Both the position numbers and the translations under genes were made by a program. DNA of 64,000 nucleotides from JAENVU01 sp046598395. GTDB taxonomy: Bacteria > Actinomycetota > Acidimicrobiia > IMCC26256 > JAENVU01. The notes beneath the pieces were generated by a model that worked only from the letters and a program-made list of their open reading frames with translations, searched no databases and was not told where the DNA came from. Where the stretch lies: the NCBI GenBank assembly GCA_046598395.1, contig JBKJIQ010000012.1, forward strand, positions 1 to 64,000. Direction: 5' to 3'. This document shows positions 1 to 8,070 of this stretch, in pieces (position 1 is the first letter of the stretch; each line of letters opens with the position of its first letter).

Positions 1-57
1 GCGCTCTTGGAGCTCTTGGCCGAGAGCGCGGACACCGACCCGCCGTCGACGAGATGA
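1..57 (+). CDS. 3' end of a truncated gene, unknown product
   Basis: The first frame from base 1 is open for 18 codons (about ALLELLAESADTDPPSTR) and ends in TGA at 55-57. This looks like the C-terminus of a plus-strand gene that begins before the window. The Ala/Leu/Glu-rich start suits an amphipathic helix followed by a loose tail. Nothing identifies the product, and 18 open codons in GC-rich DNA is weak evidence by itself. Confidence 0.3.
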   Translation, partial: ALLELLAESADTDPPSTR

Positions 58-429
58 CGATCGTCGCGTGCGCCGAACTGATTCCGTTGGTGGGCACGAC
101 CCGGTCGTGTCGGTTGAGGGGCCGTTCCAAAGCCACCCATTACCGGGCGTTGACCGGACCCCGCCATGGGCCGCCCGCCCCGCGGCCCAGCCGTCGGACT
201 ATTCGTAGCCCGTGTGGTCAAGTCCAAACGACAAAACGTATAGCTGATCGCGCCTTCCAACAATGAGACGTCGAGGGAAGCGACCACGTCACATGGTGCG
301 GCTCGCGAATATGGCCTTCACCCGATGCTGCCAACGCATCCACGCTCGGTCTCCGACGTTGGGCACGTGACCCCACTGTATGCGTCCCGGCAAACTGCAC
401 TGCTCGGCGCCCCTGACCGGGCCCCATGT
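58..429. other. Intergenic stretch with no supported gene
   Basis: About 370 bp between the truncated gene end and the stop of the minus-strand gene at 430-918. Short open frames here look like chance frames in GC-rich sequence, with no ribosome site or recognisable protein. The only structure noticed is a hairpin at 167-189. Confidence 0.5.
167..189. terminator. Candidate hairpin terminator
   Basis: Perfect 8-bp arms TGGGCCGC (167-174) and GCGGCCCA (182-189) around a 7-nt loop, between the upstream truncated gene and the facing minus-strand gene. There is no T-tract, so it would be an I-shaped actinobacterial terminator at best. Confidence 0.3.
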
Positions 430-918
430 TCAGCCGGCTGACGCCGCGCCTTCGGGCGCGGGGAGGACCTTTTTGAGTTCCACCATGTAGAGACCCTTGG
501 TGGGACCGGTGCGTGAGGTGAAGCTCCGGAACCGGGCGAGGTTGGCGGTCTTGACCGGACGGTCGTTGCAGGTGAAGGTTCCCTTCGAGCCGCGCCACCG
601 CAGAGTGCACGGCGGCGGGCCGGGTTGATCCACCAACAACGCCACGCGTTCGCCGTGTTCGAGCGCGACCCAGAAGCCGTCGTCGCCGGAGAGTCCGGCC
701 ATGTTGATCGGTCCGCCTTCCTTCACTTTCTTCCCGATGTCGGCCGCGCTCCCGAAGGGTTGGGGCTTGCGGATATCGGGGAGCGCCCCTCCGGAGGTGA
801 CCGCGAGGATCGCCGCGGCCACCACGATGCCGCCGATGATCACGGCGACGGCCGCGCCGATGAGGAGTCGGAGATCGGATTGACGGTCGGTCCGGCGCTT
901 GCGTGCTTGGTTGGCCAC
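430..918 (-). CDS. Membrane-anchored protein with Rieske-like C-terminal domain, function unknown
   Basis: 162 residues from a GTG start at 918. A basic N-terminus (NQARKRRTDRQSD) precedes one membrane segment at about residues 17-40, then an outward-facing globular domain. The domain (INMAGLSGDDGFWVALEHGERVALL... CTLRWRGSKGTFTCNDRPV) has the beta-rich look of a Rieske fold, but the Cys-x-His pairs that bind the 2Fe-2S cluster are not visible, so it would be a degenerate relative. An in-frame upstream extension exists, but it overlaps the divergent B12-subunit gene and has no family look. A TTCG-loop hairpin lies at the 3' end of the coding region. The family link is weak. Confidence 0.6.
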   Translation of the reverse strand: MANQARKRRTDRQSDLRLLIGAAVAVIIGGIVVAAAILAVTSGGALPDIRKPQPFGSAADIGKKVKEGGPINMAGLSGDDGFWVALEHGERVALLVDQPGPPPCTLRWRGSKGTFTCNDRPVKTANLARFRSFTSRTGPTKGLYMVELKKVLPAPEGAASAG

Positions 919-954
919 AGCGTCAGGTGTACTCAGGCGTCGGCGCAGAGTCCA

Positions 955-982
955 GCCGGGCGCTGCCGGGTCGCAGCCCGGC
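955..982. promoter_or_regulatory. Hairpin in divergent intergenic region
   Basis: An inverted repeat (GCCGGGC ... GCAGCCCGGC, with a nested CTGC/GCAG pair) sits in the 123-bp gap between the divergently transcribed membrane protein (start 918) and B12-binding subunit (start 1042). It could be an operator or a leader structure. No promoter boxes were clear. Confidence 0.25.
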
Positions 983-1041
983 GTGAGGTACGCGGCCGCG
1001 TTTGGCCGGGTTCCGGGGCTGATCGCTAGGGTTCCGCCCGC

Positions 1042-1458
1042 ATGCAACGCCGTTACCGAGTGGTTATCGCCAAGCCGGGCCTCGATGGTCATGATCGTGG
1101 CGCGAAAGTGATCGCCCGAGCCCTGCGCGATGGCGGGTTCGAGGTGATTTACACCGGTTTGCACCAGACCCCGGAACAGATCGCCGAGACGGCACTGCAA
1201 GAAGACGCCGATGCCGTGGGCCTGTCGTTGCTCTCCGGTGCGCACATGACCCTTTTCCCCCGGGTGCTCACGCTCTTGGCCGAGCGGGGTCTCGACGATG
1301 TGGTTGTGTTCGGCGGCGGGATCATCCCCGATGCCGACATCCCCAAGCTCAAAGCGCTCGGCGTCGCCGAGCTGTTCACTCCCGGTACCACCCTCGTCTC
1401 GATCCACGAATGGCTCGAGACCGCGCTCGACGCGCGGGAGGCCCTACCGGCCGAGTGA
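1042..1458 (+). CDS. Cobalamin-binding subunit/domain protein of methylmalonyl-CoA mutase type
   Basis: 138 residues, the size of a free-standing B12-binding (Rossmann) domain. The base-off/His-on signature DxHxxG is present near the start (GLDGHDRGAKV, Asp15, His17, Gly20), followed by GLSLLSGAH and VVFGGGIIP, as in the small subunit of acyl-CoA mutases. It would bring adenosylcobalamin to a separate catalytic subunit not present here. It lies 45 bp upstream of sucC, so a product route methylmalonyl-CoA to succinyl-CoA to succinate is a natural reading. The exact mutase (methylmalonyl, ethylmalonyl or isobutyryl type) cannot be told from this domain. Confidence 0.85.
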   Translation: MQRRYRVVIAKPGLDGHDRGAKVIARALRDGGFEVIYTGLHQTPEQIAETALQEDADAVGLSLLSGAHMTLFPRVLTLLAERGLDDVVVFGGGIIPDADIPKLKALGVAELFTPGTTLVSIHEWLETALDAREALPAE

Positions 1459-1503
1459 TCCGTCCCGCCCACCGGAAGCGGTGGGAAGTCCCTGAGGAGT
1501 CCA

Positions 1504-2649
1504 GTGGACCTGTACGAATATCAAGGCAAACAGTTCTTCGCGCGGTACGGCATCCCCGTCTCCGCGGGAGAGGCCGTGACCACCGTGGACGACGCGGTGC
1601 GCGCGGCAGACACCGTCGGCTATCCGGTGGTGGTCAAGGCGCAGGTGCAGGTGGGTGGGCGCGGCAAGGCGGGCGGTATCAAGCTCGCCGCCAATGCCGA
1701 TGAAGTGCGCGAGCACGCGGGCAACATCATCGGCATGGACATCAAGGGCCATGTGGTGAAGGTGGTGTGGATCGAAGTCGCCAGCGACATCGCCGAGGAG
1801 TACTACGCGTCGTTCACGCTCGACCGTTCCGCGAAGCAGTACCTCGGGATGCTCTCCGCTCAGGGTGGTGTGGAGATCGAGGAGGTGGCCGTCACCAGCC
1901 CTGACGCGATCGCCAAGATCCATATCAACCCCGCGGAAGGACTCACCGAAGCCGCGTGCCGGGCCTGGGTGGAAGCCGCCGCGCTGAATCCCGCGGCCGT
2001 AGACGGCACCGTCGACATTCTGATGAAGCTCTACACCGCCTACACCGAAGGCGACGCGGATCTGGTGGAGATCAACCCGCTGATTCTCACGCCCGACGGT
2101 CGGGTGCACGCGCTCGACGCGAAGGTGAGCCTGGATGACAACTCGGTGTTCCGCCACGCCGATTACGCGGAGTACGACGCCACGCAGGTGCGTGACGCCC
2201 GCGAGCAGTCGGCCCACGACAAGGGCCTGCAGTACATCGGCCTCGATGGCGTGGTCGGGATCATCGCCAACGGCGCGGGGCTCGCGATGAGCACGGTCGA
2301 CATCGTCACGCAGGTGGGCGGCACCCCTGCGAACTTCCTCGACATCGGCGGCGGCGCGAATGCCGACGTGATGGCCGGTGCGCTCGATGTGATCAACAAC
2401 GATCCCAACGTCCGGTCGATCTTCATCAACATCTTCGGTGGCATCACCAAGGGTGAAGAGGTTGCGAACGGGATCGTGCAGGCGCTCGCCCGCGTGAAGA
2501 TCGATGCGCCGATCGTGATCCGCCTCGATGGAACCAACGCCGATGAAGGGCGGGCGATTCTCGAACCCCACCTCTCCGATCGGTTGCAGATCGAGCCCAC
2601 CATGTTGGACGCCGCCCGCCGGGTGGTCGCACTCGCCGGAGGGAAGTGA
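1504..2649 (+). CDS. sucC: Succinate-CoA ligase, beta subunit
   Basis: 381 residues, the usual length. The N-terminal ATP-grasp domain starts MDLYEYQGKQFFARYGIPV, with the nucleotide-binding VVKAQVQVGGRGKAGGI and the metal-ligand region EINPLILTPDGRVHALDAKV. The C-terminal CoA-ligase domain has GIIANGAGLAMSTVDIV and FINIFGGITKGEEVA. With SucD it interconverts succinyl-CoA and succinate with nucleotide formation in the TCA cycle. The GTG start at 1504 is chosen because GAGGAG lies just upstream and the N-terminus matches the family. sucD follows after one base, so the two are cotranscribed. Confidence 0.97.
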   Translation: MDLYEYQGKQFFARYGIPVSAGEAVTTVDDAVRAADTVGYPVVVKAQVQVGGRGKAGGIKLAANADEVREHAGNIIGMDIKGHVVKVVWIEVASDIAEEYYASFTLDRSAKQYLGMLSAQGGVEIEEVAVTSPDAIAKIHINPAEGLTEAACRAWVEAAALNPAAVDGTVDILMKLYTAYTEGDADLVEINPLILTPDGRVHALDAKVSLDDNSVFRHADYAEYDATQVRDAREQSAHDKGLQYIGLDGVVGIIANGAGLAMSTVDIVTQVGGTPANFLDIGGGANADVMAGALDVINNDPNVRSIFINIFGGITKGEEVANGIVQALARVKIDAPIVIRLDGTNADEGRAILEPHLSDRLQIEPTMLDAARRVVALAGGK

Positions 2650-2650
2650 C

Positions 2651-3535
2651 ATGAGCATCTTCGTGGACGAGACGACGAAGGTCGTGTACCAAGGGCTCAC
2701 CGGTTCGCAGGGTCGGTTCTACGGACTGCTGAACCGCGAGTACGGCACGCAGGTGGTGGCAGGCACCAACCCGAAGAAGGCCGGCACCGACGTTGATGGC
2801 ATCCCGATCTTCGCCAACGTGGGCGAGGCCGTGGCGGCAACCGGTGCAACCGCGTCGTGTGTTTTTATTCCCGCGCCGGGTGTGCGCGATGCGGTGATGG
2901 ATGCCGCGGCTGGTGGTGTGGAGTTCATCGTGGTCATCACCGAGGGGGTACCCGCGCACGACGAAGCGTGGTTCTTCAATGCGTTGAAGCGCGACTACCC
3001 GAATGTTCAGTTGTTGGGTCCGAACTGTCCCGGGATCATCAGCCCCGGGAAGGCGAACATTGGGATCACTGCGGGCCACATCGCGAAGGCGGGCGGACCG
3101 GTGGGCATTGTGAGCCGGTCGGGCACGCTCACCTATCAGGCATTGCACGAGCTCAAGCAGCAGGACATTGGCGTGACCACGTGTGTGGGGATCGGCGGCG
3201 ACCCCGTGCCGGGCACGAGCTTCATCGACTGCCTGCGCGCCTTCGAGGCGGACCCGGAGACCTTGGCCGTGATGATGATCGGCGAGATCGGTGGGTCGGC
3301 TGAGGAAGAAGCTGCGGCCTTCATCAAGAGTTCGATGACCAAGCCGGTGGTGGCCTACGTGGCCGGGGTGACCGCCCCGCCAGGCAAGAAGATGGGCCAC
3401 GCGGGTGCGATCGTCTCGGGCGGTAAAGGCACCGCGGCGGCGAAGATGGAAGCACTGCGTGACGCGGGCGTTCACGTGGGCCTCAACCCCACCGAAGCGG
3501 GCGACCTCATGACCCAAGTAGTCGCCTCCCTCTAG
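2651..3535 (+). CDS. sucD: Succinate-CoA ligase, alpha subunit
   Basis: 294 residues. The N-terminal CoA-binding Rossmann domain has the GLTGSQGRF loop and LGPNCPGII. The phosphorylated active-site His is in GKKMGHAGAIVSGGKGTA (about His250). The ATG at 2651 follows the sucC stop by one base and gives the normal N-terminus; an in-frame upstream extension overlapping sucC is not real. A 51-bp palindromic element begins at the base immediately after its TAG. Confidence 0.97.
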   Translation: MSIFVDETTKVVYQGLTGSQGRFYGLLNREYGTQVVAGTNPKKAGTDVDGIPIFANVGEAVAATGATASCVFIPAPGVRDAVMDAAAGGVEFIVVITEGVPAHDEAWFFNALKRDYPNVQLLGPNCPGIISPGKANIGITAGHIAKAGGPVGIVSRSGTLTYQALHELKQQDIGVTTCVGIGGDPVPGTSFIDCLRAFEADPETLAVMMIGEIGGSAEEEAAAFIKSSMTKPVVAYVAGVTAPPGKKMGHAGAIVSGGKGTAAAKMEALRDAGVHVGLNPTEAGDLMTQVVASL

Positions 3536-3586
3536 CGAACTTGCGTCACTTTCCGACCGCTGAGGTGGGTTTGTGGCGCAAGTTCG
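3536..3586. repeat. 51-bp palindromic element, copy A
   Basis: Perfect 10-bp terminal arms CGAACTTGCG (3536-3545) and CGCAAGTTCG (3577-3586) with an imperfectly paired interior (TCACTTTCCGACC against GGTGGGTTTGTGG). It begins directly after the sucD stop codon. A second copy of identical length and near-identical arms is at 13967-14017, so this is an interspersed REP/MITE-like family rather than a one-off terminator. It lies in the sucD-purN gap and could also form a transcript hairpin. Confidence 0.8.
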
Positions 3587-3640
3587 GTGAGCCCGGCCGA
3601 CCTGGGGATCAGACGACTCCCGCGGGTAGGTTGGCGGGCA

Positions 3641-4213
3641 ATGCGCATTGGAGTGTTGGCATCGGGCAGCGGGACCATTCTCCAGGCCCTGCTGGACGCG
3701 AACTTGCCCATCGTGGTGGTGGTCGTCGACCGTGAGTGTGCCGCCACCGACCGGGCCGAAACTGCGGGGGTTCCGGCTGAGGCCGTGCTGCGATCGAGCT
3801 ACGGAGCGGCCTTCGACCGGGTGGCCTATACCCACGAGGTCGCGGAGGTCCTGGCCCGCTACGAGGTGGACCTCATCGCCATGGCCGGCTTCGGGACCAT
3901 CCTCGAGCAGCCGATCCACGATGCATACCCCGACCGGATCGTCAATACCCACCCCGCGCTGTTGCCCGCGTTCAAGGGTTGGCACGCAGTGGAGGCGGCA
4001 TTCGAGGCCGGGGTGGAGGTCACCGGTTGTACGGTCCACTACGCCCGGCTCGATGTGGACGACGGCCCGATCCTCGCCCAGGAGTCTGTGCCGGTATTGG
4101 CCGACGACACCGTCGAGACTCTGCACGAACGAATCAAGGATGTGGAACGCCGCATCTATCCGGCGGTCCTGCGCGAGCTCATCGCGCAGGAAGAGATTGA
4201 GAAGGAGCACTGA
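3641..4213 (+). CDS. purN: Phosphoribosylglycinamide formyltransferase
   Basis: 190 residues, normal for PurN. It transfers a formyl group from 10-formyl-THF to GAR in purine synthesis. The start MRIGVLASGSGTILQALLDA carries the phosphate-binding GSGT loop. The catalytic Asn and His are in VNTHPALLPAFKG, and the catalytic Asp is in the VDDGPILAQ stretch. The ATG at 3641 is preferred over a longer in-frame extension because the family begins at this strand. Its TGA overlaps the purH ATG by one base, so the two should be translationally coupled. Confidence 0.95.
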   Translation: MRIGVLASGSGTILQALLDANLPIVVVVVDRECAATDRAETAGVPAEAVLRSSYGAAFDRVAYTHEVAEVLARYEVDLIAMAGFGTILEQPIHDAYPDRIVNTHPALLPAFKGWHAVEAAFEAGVEVTGCTVHYARLDVDDGPILAQESVPVLADDTVETLHERIKDVERRIYPAVLRELIAQEEIEKEH

Positions 4214-5712
4214 TGCGCGCGCTGTTGTCGGTCTACGACAAGACGGGGATCGTGGAGTTCGCCCAGGCGCTCCAGGAACTCGGTTGCGAGCTCGTGTCGA
4301 GCGGCGGGACCGCGACCGCGATTGCGGCTGCGGGTATCCCCGTCACCGATGTGGCGGAGCTCACGGGTGTGCCCGCGATCCTGGATCACCGGGTTGTCAC
4401 GCTGCACCCCAAAGTCCACGGTGGTCTCCTCGCGGATCCGACGAGCCCGAGTCACCAAGCCGACATGGCCGAGTACGGCATCGAGCCGTTCGACCTCGTG
4501 GTCTCCAATCTGTATCCGTTCCACACCAACCCGTCGATCGAGCTCATCGATATCGGTGGACCGGCGATGACCCGCGCCGCGGCCAAGAACCACGCGCATG
4601 TGGGCATCGTGACCAGCCCGGACCAGTACGAGTTGGTCCTCACCGAGTTGGGGGAGCACGGGGAACTGACCGATTCCACTCGCCGCGCGCTGGCGTTGGA
4701 AGCATTCGCCCACACTGCCGCGTATGACGCCGCGATCGTGGAGTGGCTCCAGGACGGTGAGGTACTCCCCAAACACCTGGTGCTTCCATTGACGCGCACC
4801 GACGAAACCCTGCGCTACGGCGAGAACCCACACCAGCAGGGCGCGCGCTACCGCCGCGTTGGTGCAACCAGTTGGTGGGACGGCCTGGTCCAGCACGGTG
4901 GCCTCGCGCTCAGCTACCTCAACCTGTATGACACCGAAGCCGCGTGGAAACTCGCGCACGACCTCGGTGATCGCGCGGTCTGCGCCATCATCAAACACGC
5001 GAATCCGTGTGGGGTTGCGGTGGCCGATGATCTCGCCACGGCCTACCAACGTGCGCTGGAGTGTGACGAGCGATCTGCCTTCGGCGGGATCGTGGCGTTC
5101 AACCGGCCGATTGACGACGCCACCGCGGCGCTCATGGCGGGTGGTCCGCAGGCGGATGTGGTGATCGCGCCGAGCTACTCGCCCGGCGCGCTCGACGCGT
5201 TGCGCGCGAAACGCAAGAATACGCGTCTGCTCGAGGCGCCGGTGCCCACGGGCGAACCCCGAGAGTTCCGGCAGATTACCGGTGGATTCCTGGTCCAAGA
5301 CGCGGCTCACTTTGCGGCAGCTCGTGACGACTGGCGGGTGGTCACCAAGGTCGCGCCGACTGCCGAGCAATGGGCCGACGCCGAACTCGCGTGGCGGATC
5401 TGTGGTCACGTGAAGTCCAACGCGATCGTGTTGGTGAAGGATGGCCAGGCCGTGGGGATCGGGGCGGGCCAACAGAACCGCGTGGAGTCGGGTGAGATCG
5501 CAGCGAAGAAGGCCAACGGCCGTGCCGTGGGTGGCGCCGGAGCGTCGGACGCGTTCTATCCATTCCCGGACGGCGTGGAAGCGGCCGCGGCCGCGGGCGT
5601 GGCGGTGGTGTTGCAACCGGGCGGCGCGATGCGTGACGAGGAAGTGACGGCGCGCGCCGATGAACTCGGCCTCGCGATGGTCCTCACCGGCGAACGCCAC
5701 TTCCTCCATTGA
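4213..5712 (+). CDS. purH: Bifunctional AICAR transformylase / IMP cyclohydrolase
   Basis: 499 residues. The N-terminal MGS-like cyclohydrolase domain (RALLSVYDKTGIVEFAQAL, SSGGTATAI, DHRVVTLHPKVHGGLL) is followed by the transformylase domain with YGENPHQQGARY, IIKHANPCGVAVA and SDAFYPFPDGVE. It catalyses the last two steps to IMP. It sits between purN and folD, so enzymes using and making 10-formyl-THF are transcribed together. The ATG at 4213 overlaps the purN stop. Confidence 0.97.
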   Translation: MRALLSVYDKTGIVEFAQALQELGCELVSSGGTATAIAAAGIPVTDVAELTGVPAILDHRVVTLHPKVHGGLLADPTSPSHQADMAEYGIEPFDLVVSNLYPFHTNPSIELIDIGGPAMTRAAAKNHAHVGIVTSPDQYELVLTELGEHGELTDSTRRALALEAFAHTAAYDAAIVEWLQDGEVLPKHLVLPLTRTDETLRYGENPHQQGARYRRVGATSWWDGLVQHGGLALSYLNLYDTEAAWKLAHDLGDRAVCAIIKHANPCGVAVADDLATAYQRALECDERSAFGGIVAFNRPIDDATAALMAGGPQADVVIAPSYSPGALDALRAKRKNTRLLEAPVPTGEPREFRQITGGFLVQDAAHFAAARDDWRVVTKVAPTAEQWADAELAWRICGHVKSNAIVLVKDGQAVGIGAGQQNRVESGEIAAKKANGRAVGGAGASDAFYPFPDGVEAAAAAGVAVVLQPGGAMRDEEVTARADELGLAMVLTGERHFLH

Positions 5713-6575
5713 GCGCGATCTTCATGCCCGGTGGGCCGGTGGCCGATGCAGTGTTCGCGGAGCTCAAGCCGCGGATCGAATCGCTCGTCGCGGCCGGACA
5801 CGTGCCCGGTTTGGCCACGCTGCTCGTGGGCGAAGACGACGCGAGCGCGCGGTACGTGGGCATGAAACACGCGAAGGCGGCCGAACTCGGTTGCCACTCC
5901 GCCGATGTTCACTTGGCTGCCGATGCCACCCAAGCCGAAGTGCTCGAGGCAGTGGCCGCACTCAATGCTGATTCGGCCATCGACGCGGTGTTGTTCCAGT
6001 ACCCGCCGCCCCCGCACATCGATTTCGAGGCCGCGCTGTTCACGTTGGATCCCAACAAGGATGTGGACGGCATGCACCCGGTCAACCTCGGCCGGATCGC
6101 GCTTTCGATGTCCGGCCCGGTTCCGTGCACGCCCGCAGGGATCGAGACGCTGCTCGCGCACTACGACATCCCGGTCGCGGGCAAGGGAGTGTGCATTCTG
6201 GGCCGCGGCCTCACCATCGGTCGACCACTCGCGCTCCTGCTTTCGCAAAAGCGCCCGACCGCGAACGCGGCGGTGACCGTGGTTCACACCGGCGTGCCCG
6301 ACTGGGCGAAGTACGCGCGCTCGGCCGACATCGTGATCGCGGCCGCGGGCGTGCCCGGAATCATCCAGCCCGAACACCTCACGCCGGGGTGCGTGGTGGT
6401 TGGTGCCGGCGTCCGCTACGAAGGCCGCACGCTGTTGCCCGACGTTGACGTGGCGTGTGAGGAAGTGGCGGGATGGATCACGCCGCGCGTCGGCGGCGTG
6501 GGGCCCACCACCATCGCGATGTTGTTCCGCAACCTGGTCGAGATCGCCGAGCGCAACGCCGGAGCTGTCACGTGA
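5709..6575 (+). CDS. folD: Methylenetetrahydrofolate dehydrogenase / cyclohydrolase
   Basis: 288 residues. It makes 10-formyl-THF for the two purine formyltransferases just upstream. Visible features are the catalytic Tyr/Lys motif YVGMKHAKAAELG, QYPPPPHID, DVDGMHPVN, GRGLTIGRPLALLL and PRVGGVGPTTIAML. The TTG at 5709 overlaps the purH stop (TTGA) and gives a full-length N-terminus; an ATG at 5724 is the alternative. The tight overlap indicates coupling with purH. Confidence 0.95.
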   Translation: MSAIFMPGGPVADAVFAELKPRIESLVAAGHVPGLATLLVGEDDASARYVGMKHAKAAELGCHSADVHLAADATQAEVLEAVAALNADSAIDAVLFQYPPPPHIDFEAALFTLDPNKDVDGMHPVNLGRIALSMSGPVPCTPAGIETLLAHYDIPVAGKGVCILGRGLTIGRPLALLLSQKRPTANAAVTVVHTGVPDWAKYARSADIVIAAAGVPGIIQPEHLTPGCVVVGAGVRYEGRTLLPDVDVACEEVAGWITPRVGGVGPTTIAMLFRNLVEIAERNAGAVT

Positions 6576-6763
6576 CCTCGGCACCGTGTGCATTGTGCGG
6601 ACTCCCGCACGACCCCGAAACCCGGTGCGAATCGTGTGGCCTCACCCCGGAGTTCGGCCCGGATCGCCCCAACCCCTTCGCCGGCGCGACGCTATGGCTC
6701 ATGATGGGTGCGCTCGTCGTGGTGTTCGCACTCACCCTTCTTGTCGTCGGCCTCACGGCCTGA
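6572..6763 (+). CDS. Small zinc-ribbon membrane protein
   Basis: 63 residues from a GTG at 6572 that overlaps the folD stop. The N-terminus has two Cys pairs (CALC and CESC, CxxC-x9-CxxC), as in a small zinc ribbon. One strongly hydrophobic segment (WLMMGALVVVFALTLLVVGL) then runs almost to the C-terminus. It looks like a tail-anchored protein with a cytosolic metal knuckle. The overlap with folD and the ordered domain plan support it being real. Function unknown. Confidence 0.65.
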   Translation: MTSAPCALCGLPHDPETRCESCGLTPEFGPDRPNPFAGATLWLMMGALVVVFALTLLVVGLTA

Positions 6764-6808
6764 GCGAGCAGTCGCTCCCCCAATCGTCCCCGAACTCAAA
6801 GGAAAACG

Positions 6809-8005
6809 ATGCCCGAGAAGATTACGCAGAACGCCGACGGCTCGCTCAACGTGCCCACCGAACCGATCATCCCGTTCATCGAGGGTGATGGCACCGGCGT
6901 GGACATTTGGCCCGCGGCCAAGCTCGTACTCGACGCCGCCGCGGCGAAGCACGGCAACACCATTGGGTGGATGGAAGTCCTGGCAGGGCAGAAGGCGTTT
7001 GACCAGACCGGGAACTGGTTGCCCGACGAAACCGTCGACGCGTTCCGGGAGTATCTCATCGGGATCAAGGGACCGCTCACCACGCCGATCGGTGGCGGGA
7101 TCCGCTCGCTCAACGTGGCGCTGCGTCAGATTCTCGACCTCTACGTGTGCCTGCGTCCGGTGCGGTGGTTTACGGGAGTGCCGTCGCCGGTGAAGCACCC
7201 CGAGAAGGTCGACATGGTGATCTTCCGCGAGAACACCGAAGACATTTACGCGGGGCTCGAGGTGGAAGAGGGCACGCCCGAGGCCAAGCGCCTCATCGAG
7301 ATGCTTCACGACGAGATGGGGTGGAACATTCGGCCCGACTCCGGTGTGGGGATCAAGCCGATCTCCGAGACCGGTTCGAAGCGACTCGTGCGCGCCGCGA
7401 TCGAGTACGCGGTTTCCCACCAGCGGAAGTCGGTGACGATCGTCCATAAGGGCAATATCCAGAAGTTCACCGAAGGCGCGTTCATGAACTGGGGTTACGA
7501 ACTCACCCGCGATGAGTTCTCCGATGTGGCCGTAGGGTGGGACGACTGTGGTGGCGACCCGGGCGACAAAGTGCTCGTGAAGGATTCCATCGCCGACATC
7601 ACCTTGCAGCAGGTGTTGACGCGGCCGGATGAGTTCGACGTGATTGCCACCACCAACTTGAACGGCGACTACCTCTCCGACGCGCTGGCCGCGCAGGTGG
7701 GCGGTATCGGCATCGCGCCGGGTGGCAACATCAACTACGTGACGGGTCACGGCATCTTCGAGGCCACGCACGGGACCGCGCCGAAGTACGCGGGTCAGGA
7801 CAAGGTCAACCCTGGATCCGTGCTGCTCTCCGGTGTGATGATGTTCGAACACCTGGGATGGCAAGCCGCCGCCGATGACATCGTGCGCGCGCTCGAAGCC
7901 ACCATCGGCGACAAGGTTGTGACCTATGACTTCGCCCGTCAGATGGAAGGTGCGACCGAGGTGAAGTGCTCCGCGTTCGCGCAGGCCATCGTCGACCGCC
8001 TGTGA
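6809..8005 (+). CDS. icd: Isocitrate dehydrogenase, NADP-dependent, E. coli type
   Basis: 398 residues, homodimeric beta-decarboxylating family. It oxidises isocitrate to 2-oxoglutarate and CO2. The substrate loop GGGIRSLNVALRQ carries the Ser that is phosphorylated in E. coli Icd. DMVIFRENTEDIYAGLE and the Lys/Tyr/Asn set (VHKGNIQKFTEGAF) are present. The NADP-specific segment ATHGTAPKYAGQDKVNPGS keeps the Lys-Tyr pair that selects NADP. AAAGGAAA upstream of ATG 6809 is a good ribosome site. It forms a TCA-cycle grouping with sucCD and mdh. Confidence 0.95.
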   Translation: MPEKITQNADGSLNVPTEPIIPFIEGDGTGVDIWPAAKLVLDAAAAKHGNTIGWMEVLAGQKAFDQTGNWLPDETVDAFREYLIGIKGPLTTPIGGGIRSLNVALRQILDLYVCLRPVRWFTGVPSPVKHPEKVDMVIFRENTEDIYAGLEVEEGTPEAKRLIEMLHDEMGWNIRPDSGVGIKPISETGSKRLVRAAIEYAVSHQRKSVTIVHKGNIQKFTEGAFMNWGYELTRDEFSDVAVGWDDCGGDPGDKVLVKDSIADITLQQVLTRPDEFDVIATTNLNGDYLSDALAAQVGGIGIAPGGNINYVTGHGIFEATHGTAPKYAGQDKVNPGSVLLSGVMMFEHLGWQAAADDIVRALEATIGDKVVTYDFARQMEGATEVKCSAFAQAIVDRL

Positions 8006-8070
8006 CCTTGCGCACGTCCATCATCTGTTAGCGCGCATCGTGCCGAACCCTGAGCTGAGGTGAGCCGACG

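Noticed and set aside
54..266. 70-codon plus-strand frame at the left end
   Set aside because: Pro/Arg-rich low-information sequence with no ribosome site, overlapping a hairpin.
1444..2700. 418-codon minus-strand frame antisense to sucC
   Set aside because: It lies wholly opposite sucC, has an Arg/His/Asp-rich composition typical of antisense frames in GC-rich DNA and no domain.
2444..4210. 588-codon minus-strand frame over sucD and purN
   Set aside because: Antisense shadow of two certain genes; His/Arg-rich with no recognisable motif.
4156..5709. 517-codon minus-strand frame over purH
   Set aside because: Shadow of purH, with no family pattern or ribosome site.
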